A stretch of 64,000 nucleotides of DNA from Callorhinus ursinus. Taxonomy: Eukaryota; Chordata; Mammalia; Carnivora; Otariidae. Position numbers and translations under genes: made by a program. The stretch is from the NCBI RefSeq assembly GCF_003265705.1, contig NW_020312817.1:26865861-26929860 (forward strand), given 5' to 3'. The stretch's first letter is position 1. Each line of letters begins with the position of its first letter. Shown piece after piece: positions 52,201 through 61,200 of the stretch. Under the pieces are notes generated by a model. That model was not told where the DNA came from. It made no database searches and worked only from the letters and a program-made list of their open reading frames with translations.

Positions 52201-55200
52201 TCGTTTCTTGAGATCTCCTTTCACATTGTGTAATAGTGCTACTGAAATGTGTTCTAGTAAATTAAAGATTTTAAAGTTTGCTCATACCATGAATCATTCA
52301 TATCCTATGTATACGTGTGTGTGCACACTGTATGTAGAGAGTATAAATATGTATGTGCACACATGCGAAATTTTTATCATCTTTTTATCTCTGGATTTAT
52401 ATATTTTTAGTTATATTTGGGAATCATGATTCTTTAGAAACCTAGGGGGGGAAAAACCCAAAATCGAATGTCTAACGAACAGGCAGAAAGTGGCTTTCTT
52501 TCTTTAAGACCTCTCCATTTCTTTAAAAAAAAAAAAAAAGACCTCTCCATTTCTGTATATCCTGGCCTAAAGGAAGCTAAGGCCTGAGACTTTTAACAAA
52601 GTCTATTACTGTCGCCATTTTAGAATTCCATGAGATTTGCCTTTGGAAAGTACAGTTAATGTAGAGTTCTCTTGTAGCCTTTCCTATTCCAAAACTCTTG
52701 ACAAGTAAAGACTGAAGAATACAGCCTATCATTCTCTCCCATAAGGTGCTAGCCTATAAATAAAGACTAAAATTCCAAATTTTGGTCACCATTAGTAACT
52801 GTTCTTGTCTGTGCCTCTTTTCCACCCTTGAGAACCAGCCAAAGGACTTGGACTATATGAAAAAGAACACTAAAACAAGAGTTGTCATACTGTCTGAAAC
52901 TTCCGTTTCAAAGGCTTTTGAGCTTTTGCTCTACCTTACCTCCCAGGTTTGCAATAAAAATCACATACAGTAATATATCTGAAAATGATAAAGCACTCAG
53001 ACCTTTGAAAGGTCTTGTTCATCATTTTAGGATTGGAAGAATTGAGGTGAAGTGTGTATACTGTTATTCAGAAAGAATGTAACAGTTTTGCCAACGGATC
53101 CATGTTTTTGGAAAATTGTGCCAGCCATTGATAGGTTGTGACCATTTTGTTTAATAAACACTTGAATTCAGGGGGCTCCTCAGTCGGTTAGGGGTCCAAC
53201 TCTTGATTTCAGCTCAGGTCATGATCTCAGGGTCATGGGATTGATCCCCTCGCCAGTCTCCACACTCAGCAGGGAGTCTGCTTGAGATTCTCTCCCTCTC
53301 CCCCCACCTCCACGTAATTGTACGTGTGCTCTCGCTCTTTCTCTCTCTCTAATAAATAAGCCTTTAAAAAATAATAAAAACAAGTAAACACTTGAATTCA
53401 GGAAAATATAATAACTACAAATGATTATGAAAGTAACAAAAATATTGCTATAATTTTAAAGTTGCAAAACACCAAGAATAAATGCTATACAAGTACAACA
53501 TGAATCCTAGACATCCTCCAAGGGTTATCATACAAAGGAATAATGAGAATTACTGGGGAAAGCCACACACATACAAGGATCAAGTATGATCCTTGTAGCC
53601 ACATTCAATATCACAATTAGCAGGAAAAGGACTCTCAGTGTTTAAATAGATAATTTTTGAATCAAATCAAATCAAACTTTGTGTAGTTATAATTTGATTA
53701 ATGTATTTTGTTGCAAATCTTTTTTAAAATTAAATTCACTATGTCGTGTAGAATAAAACAGCTGAAGTAGACTGGAGATATGTTAAGAGCTGTCAGTAGC
53801 ATTGCATTAAAATGAAATACTTGAGGGGTGCCTGGGTGGCTCAGTTGGTTAAGCGACTGCCTTCAGCTCAGGTCCCTGGAGCCCCTGGATCGAGTACTGC
53901 ATCAGGCTCCCTGCTTGGCAGGGAGTCTGCTTCTCCCTCTGACCCTCCCCTGTCTCATGTGCTCTCTCTCTCTCATTCTCTCTCTCTCTCTCAAATAAAT
54001 AAAATCTTTTAAAAAAGTGAAATACTCAATATATACCTCTGCCCAGTTTGTCTGCACGAACCAAGAATCAGATGTTAGATGGGTTTACCTTTAGCTTCAC
54101 ATTTCTATATACTTTTTCACTTTGTGACAGCCTGTTTTCTGCGAAAACATTCCTCTGTTCCACTTCCCCCCACCTCAGAAACTTTTTCTGCTTCTTTATT
54201 GGTTATCTAATTATGTTTTTATTACGAATGAGATTTAGTCTGTGAGTTGCTCCAACTAGGTAAAAACCCATATTTACCAAAACCTTTAATGTCCATTTCT
54301 GGAATGGAATTCCGGAGTGGAATGGAATGGAATTTTGAACCTCAGCTCAGTAGACAGTAACTTTGTTGGGAAACTCCTGAAAGCATGCTTAGCTTAAAAA
54401 ATAAATCTTGAAAAATCTAAGACCTTTCTAGTATGACTCTAGTAGGTATGTCAGGAGAATATCATTCAGTTGCTTCCCACTTAGCCCCTGTAGACATAGC
54501 ACTACTAATACTTGCTAAAACTATATAAAGAGGAAGAAAAAGTGGTCCATAGTCAATATTCAAGATTTTAAATAGCATTTTATAAACCACATATGATTTG
54601 CTTTTATTGCTGAACTTTGGATTTACTGATCTTTAATCATTCACAGAGGCTTTGGATATAACTAGATTTAATCAGCTTTTTAGGTTCTTTATTTTGAATT
54701 TTAATTCACTATTTTTGCTCTTCTTTTGGGTATATAATTTGCAAACTTTAATTTCCTCTTCAATGGTTAGAGTTTTAGCCAGGAGTGAGAGGTGTCAGGA
54801 ATAGGGTAGTGGAGAGCGAAGAGATGACTGTTCTAACCAAGAATTGGTTTCCTTCTACTTGGGAAAACATTCTTCCTGGTGGGCAATAATTTATATAGAT
54901 TGAGTTATTTTATATAACCTTATTTTATCATTGAAAAGCAGGTTTTGGCTTTTTAGAAATCTTTTAAAAGTGATTATTTTTTCTCTTCCATTGTTACTGT
55001 TACAGTTCATGAATCCTGTAAAGACACTGTAGGATATAACTATCATTGTTTTCTGATACTGTACAATACCATTTTTATTTCTCTTAAAAATTTTCCTAAA
55101 TAAATAAATAAAATCTTTTATTTTTTTATTTTTGTTTTTTTTTTTAAAGGTATTTATTTGACAGAGAGAGACATAGCGAGAGAGGGAACACAAGCAGGGG

Positions 55201-58200
55201 CAGAGGGAGACGGAGAAGCAGGCTTCCCGCAGAGCAGGGAGCCCGATGCGGGGCTCGATCCCAGGACACTGGGATCGTGACCTGAGCCAAAGGCAGATGC
55301 TTAACGACTGAGCCCCCCAGGAGCCCCAGATAAAATCTTATAAAAGGGGGGCACCTGGGGGGCTTAGTCGTTAAGCGTCTGCCTTCAGCTCAGGTCAGTA
55401 TCTCAGGGTCCTGGGATCAAGCCCCGCATCGGGCCTGCTGCTCCCCCTGCTTGTGCATTCTCTCTCTTTCTCTGACAAACATAAATAAATAAAATATTTA
55501 TTATTTCACAGTTTCCTTGGGTCAGGAATTCAGGAATGGTTCAGCTCACTGGTTCTGGCTTAGGGTCTCTTACAAAGTTGCTGTCAGGATGTTGGCTGGA
55601 GCTTCAGTCATGTGAGATCTTGACTGGCTCTGGGGCTGAGCTTTGGAGCTCACTCATGTGACGGTTGATAGGAGGCTTTAGCTCCTTGCCATGTGGGCCT
55701 TTCCATAGGACCTCTTTTTGAGTGTCTTCACACATTGCATCTAGCTTCTCTGAGACAGAGTGCAAACAGGAAGCCACACGGCCTTTTATGATTTACTTTT
55801 GGAGGTTGTATACCATTGTTTCTGCTTTATTCTTCAAGAAGTGAGTCACTAAATCTAGCCCAGACTCAAAGAAAGGGGAATTAATTTTTACATTTTGAAG
55901 AGGGTGTCACAGACTTTGTGAAAGTATATTTTTTTGGTAAGACTTTATAATTTAGCAGACATGTGCACACAAGTAGGGGGAGGGGCAGAGGGAAAGGAAG
56001 AATATCAAGCTGACTCCAGGATGAGGGCAGGGCTTGATCTCACTGACCCAGGCTGAAATCAAGAGTCCCAACGTTCAACCGACTGAGCCACCCAGGTGCC
56101 CCTAATTGAATGTTGTAATAAATTTTGGTATTAGTAGGCCCTGGTCTCTTATATGCATATGATAGAAAAGTTTTCCTCCAGGCATGGGAATGGGCTTGTG
56201 TGTTTCTGGTGGATTGCTGTTTATAAAATTCAAAGGAAATTTATCTCTGTAGTATATGAAAGGCAGCAGAATTGGGCAGATGAAGTAACTCCAGTTTACA
56301 GGTTTACTGACAGGAAGTAATTTTGCCGAGACAGTACATTTGATCAGTAACAGTTATATGTACTGTATAATAAACTAAGTTTTCAACATTTCTTCTTAAA
56401 TTAGATTCTGCTCATACAAAGCAGATGATAGTTTCTTTAGTTTCTACAAGAAATGCACCAAAAGTTTCTTTTTCTCTCTGAAAGATTTGTTAAATAAAGA
56501 TGTGGCACTCCTGTTTTAAAAACATACGGAGTGCACAGATCTGTGACATTTTATAGGTCTTCCCCTTTTTTCTACATTATAAACTCCTTGAAGGCAGATT
56601 TAGTTTCCTATTTATCATTTGACCCAAACAACCTAGCCTAGAGCCTTGCACTTGGTAAGTTCTTGGTGAGATTTGGTGCATTAATACTAATTATAATATA
56701 GCATTAAAGTTTTTCCGTATATTTAGAATTGTATGAACACAAGGTCAGACATTACTGTTGCTTCTAATGACAGTATTTCCCCTAGTATGTGGTTTTGATT
56801 TAGTGTTAAAATTTATATAAATCTCTGTTGTAACCCATTGGTTAGGGTGGAGTAATTCGAACTAGAGATAAAATCCAAATCCACTTTTTTCTTTCTTTTG
56901 TGTACAGAGTTTATAAGTAAAGAATAACTTTAAGTCTTTTCTGAATCTGGTTAAGAATTAGCCCATTAATTATATTTTCTCAAAGTACTTAGAAGATTAC
57001 CCTAATCATCTTTTATTCCATTAACTTAAATTCTAAAAGTAGAGTAAACTTCACCCTGAGACTTTTGTTTTCGGATTCCAAAATCAGTGCAAATATAAAA
57101 AGACATATTCTTGTCTTTAAAAATGAAAATCTGAATTGGCAAAAACATTACACCACTCATTTTAAGAATAAATTGTCTTCTGCTTTACATTGTTATAGCT
57201 ACTTGATACAATCTATCAGTTTGTCCTCACTGTACATCAAAAATCATTTCCTGGGGGTGCCTGGCTGGCTCAGTTGGTAGAGTGTGCGGCTCTTGATCTC
57301 AGAGTTGTAAGTTCGAGCCCCATGTTGGGTGTAGAGATTAGTTAAAGATAAAATCTTTAAAAAAAAAATCATTTCCTGCTTTTGCTTCCATTACGTAGTT
57401 CATCCATCTAACAGTAGGTATGACATAAACATGTATGATTCCTGTTTTTTCAGTCCTCTGCACATTGTGGGGTTTTAAAATTTGTTTTATTTGCGTATAG
57501 TTGACACACAATGTTCCATTAGTTTCAGGCATACAACATCGATTGGTGATCTCTGTACCTTCTGCTCTGCTCACCACAAGCGTAGCTGCCATCTGTCACC
57601 ATACAGTGCTGTTCCAGTCGCATTGACTGTGCTCTCTGTGCCGGGCTTCAGTCTCCTCCATTTGGGGTGGAAGAAGGGCTAGTGATTTCTTTGTGATTTT
57701 TGTCATTGTAACAACTATCCTCCATTCTAGTTCTCTCTTTTTTTCAGTGTTTTTTTTTTTTCTTGTTCTTTTAGATACATTTGAGATGGTTTCTGAGGAT
57801 GAAGATGGGAAATTGGGTTTTAAAGTAAATTACCACTACATGTCTCAGGTGAAAAATGCAAATGATGCAAATAGTGCTGCCCGCGCCCGCCGCCTTGCCC
57901 AGGAAGCCGTGACACTGTCCACCTCACTGCCTCTTTCATCCTCTTCGAGTGTGTTCGTGCGCTGTGATGAGGAGCGACTTGACATCATGAAGGTAGAAAA
58001 AACAACTATTTCTCTGTCTCTCTGGCTAATGTCGTTATTTAAATATTCATACAGAGCACTAGAAATAGCATGAATTTTAATAAATAAAAATTCTTTTGAC
58101 CATTTTGGACATTAGCGAAATGAGTCCTTTTTTTAATGTTAGAGTATGTGTATGAGACTGCTTTTCAAAATACCTAGAAGAAAATACCAAAATGCCTTCC

Positions 58201-61200
58201 TTGAGTCAAGGTTGTTTGCAGCCGGTATTTTTAAGAGCTTAATATCAAAGGATTTAATGCTGGTCAGTAGAAAAAAGTCGTTAAGGTTTCTTCCTTGTCA
58301 TCCAAGATGTTTCTTTTGTGTTTTATACTATCAGTCTTCAAAATTATTATTTTTCTTTCCTTTTCTAGGAAATTCATGTATTTACAGAACCATAATATCT
58401 ATGAATTAAGTAATGGTAGTACAGTAATAAATAACTGCACCTTTATGTTTTAACACTATGGTGATCTGGCTTTAAGTTCTAAGCGATTGCTGCAGCAAGA
58501 AAATTAGAAAGATTGGACACCTGGCAGGGACGGGAATGGTGGCACACCTTTCTTTACATTTGTTATTTTATTCTGGGTTACATCTTCCTTATATACACAT
58601 CTGTTAACTGTTGACACCTTGACTTGAAGACCTTTTTTGCTTGCTTGCTTTTTTATTTTGCTCTTTTGGATAATTTTTTCAGTAGAAATCTCATAGACTT
58701 TGCCTATTTGACCACACTCTTACCTGTTCCTTGTTACAAATAATAGCCAATTATAGAATGGTTGCCTTGGGAATATTGTATCACTAAATGGACCACATGA
58801 GTTCAGACTTGTGACTTCGTCTCTGCTAAACATTATGCTGGACCTAGATAAAAAATCCCAAGACGGAGCTCCCAGCCATATATCAGAGTTGTCACAGATT
58901 GAGACTCTAGTGCCACTTGCCTCCACACACAGCTATTCAGGACCAGAGGCTTTTCTGCTCATGCCTTGCACAGTTAGTCTCTGTTGATCAACTTAAACAA
59001 AATTCATTAAATAACTCTGATACTCACTGTTGGGTACTCTGCTATATTTTAGATTACCAGTAACCCTATGGGAAATACCTACTGTTCTCTCAAAACCTTT
59101 TTATCATAAGTTGTTACATGAGAACTTTTGTTAACTACTTGTCTCATTATCCCAGAGAAAAATATTTAAAACTAAGTTACTTCTCAAAATGTTAACTTAT
59201 CTGAAGATGTATTGCAGAAAATTACCCTCATACCTTTTGGATGTGATGATGAGTATACCTAAAATACCCTCATACCTTTTGGATGTGATGATGAGTATAC
59301 CTAAAATCTCAAATTGTTAAATACAATAGAAAATATGAAGAAAAGCTCTTAGAAAAATAGTAACTTAATATTAAAGGGTATTTGATGTTAAGGTAAGCTC
59401 TCCTGCTGCCAATAAGGCATCTTTCTTTTAATAGCCCATTTTCACCAAAACTAAATAACTTTAATCCTAATCTAAAACCATTTCTAGTCATGTTGTTATT
59501 TTTAACTTTTAATCTCATTTTTAACACATTCTGGTAGAGATGTATGTAGGATGTAAGAAGGTTATCCTTATTTCGTGTTGGATTGTGTTTTTCTAAATCG
59601 CGAGTAGTGTTAAGGAAGAGTAACATGGACTTTTATGTATTTGTACATGCATACTAGGTTCTGATAACTGGTCCAGCGGACACCCCTTATGCAAATGGCT
59701 GCTTTGAGTTTGATGTATATTTTCCTCAAGATTATCCCAGTTCACCCCCTCTTGTGAATCTAGAGACAACTGGTGGTCATAGCGTGCGATTCAATCCAAA
59801 CCTTTATAATGATGGCAAGGTAATGTAATTTCGGCCTTTTGTTTCTAATGCCTAAGTATTATAACCAAAGATTCTTTGTAATTTAAGCAAAAATTTTCTT
59901 TTGGTTATCATCTCTCCGAGAGTTCCCTGGCTTTCTTCATGCTTCTCTTTCCTCTATGCAAAGATTAGCCTGAGGAATGAGAAGGAACCAAAAAGGACAG
60001 AAACACAACAGTGTTGAGAAGCACTTAGAGTCTTAAGTTACTGAGGGACTTACTCCACATAGTCCTTGGCCAGTTGAGACTGTCCTGAGCCAGAGGCCTG
60101 TCTTCGTCTCTTACCTTTCTTTACTTTCCGTATCTCCAGTGCCATTTACCTTTGCACAGGTGCCTCAGGATAGCAGAATGCCGAAAGCGTGGTCCTGTCA
60201 CCTCCGTATTCCTTTGTTGCATATCATCACTTTTTCTTGCTTTCATAGCTATCCATGTTTTCCATGATACATGGAATTGTGAACTTACGTTTGCCATTTA
60301 ACTTATGTTAAAATGTTTTATATTTTTTAATAAATAGGAAGATGCATTCTGTCTGAAAAAGAAGTTGACTAAGAGGTATAAAAGCATTTCATATGACAGT
60401 AAACCTTTTAAAATTAGACTTAAAAGAAGAATCATCACTTTTCAAAGTAATTTTGGAGAGCTTGGTGGAATTTCAACAGTGAATTCCATGCTGGAAGTAT
60501 TTCATGTTTAAAAATTACTAGATGTTGAAATAAGTCAATCAGAGAAAGACATGTATCACATGACCTCACTGATATGAGGAATTCTTAATCTCAGGAAACA
60601 AACTGAGTGTTACTGGAGTGGTTGGGGGTGGGAGGGATGGGGTGGCTGGGTGATAGACATTGGGGAGGGTATGTGCTACGGTGAGCGCTGTGAATTGTGC
60701 AAGACTGTTGAATCACAGATCTGTACTTCTGAAACAAATAACGCAACATATTTTAAGAAAAAAGAAAAAGAAGAAGATAACAGGAGAGGAAGAAAAGGGG
60801 AGTATGTCAGAGGGGGAGACGAACCATGAGAGATGATGGACTCTGAAAAACAAACTGAGGGTTCTAGAGGGGAGGGGGGGAGGGGGATGGGTTATCCTGG
60901 TGATGGGTATTGAGGAGGGCACGTTCTGCATGGAGCACTGGGTGTTATGAACAAACAATGAATCATGGAACACTGCACCAAAAACTAATGATGTAATATA
61001 TGGTGATTAACATAACAATAAAAAAATTAAAAAAAATATTTTTAAAAAAATTACAAAAAGCATTCACTAAGACCTAGATAAACAAAACAATATTCCACAT
61101 TCGTTGGACTAGAAGACTCAGTATCACCGAGATATCCATTTCCCCTAATTTAATCTATAAATTCAATGATATTCTAAATAAAAAAAAATTACTAGATGAT

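Larger units (their letters stand above)
52181..57774 (+). other. BIRC6: BIRC6 intron
   Basis: A 5,594-nt intron. It contains CAN-SINEs at 53173-53384, 53825-54015, 55130-55327, 55349-55494, 55925-56102 and 57254-57363, an ancient repeat at 55495-55900, an L2 piece near 56575 and an antisense L1 at 57472-57665. An orphan poly-A insertion lies at 52523-52537. The acceptor is a long T-run ending CTTTTAG. Confidence 0.85.

Noticed and set aside
54891..55193. 100-codon minus-strand open frame
   Set aside because: Lysine/isoleucine-rich translation of AT-rich DNA that partly overlaps a SINE.
57254..57363. tRNA gene
   Set aside because: The A- and B-boxes are clear, but the cloverleaf is not intact and the element has target duplications and an A-tail, so it is a SINE.
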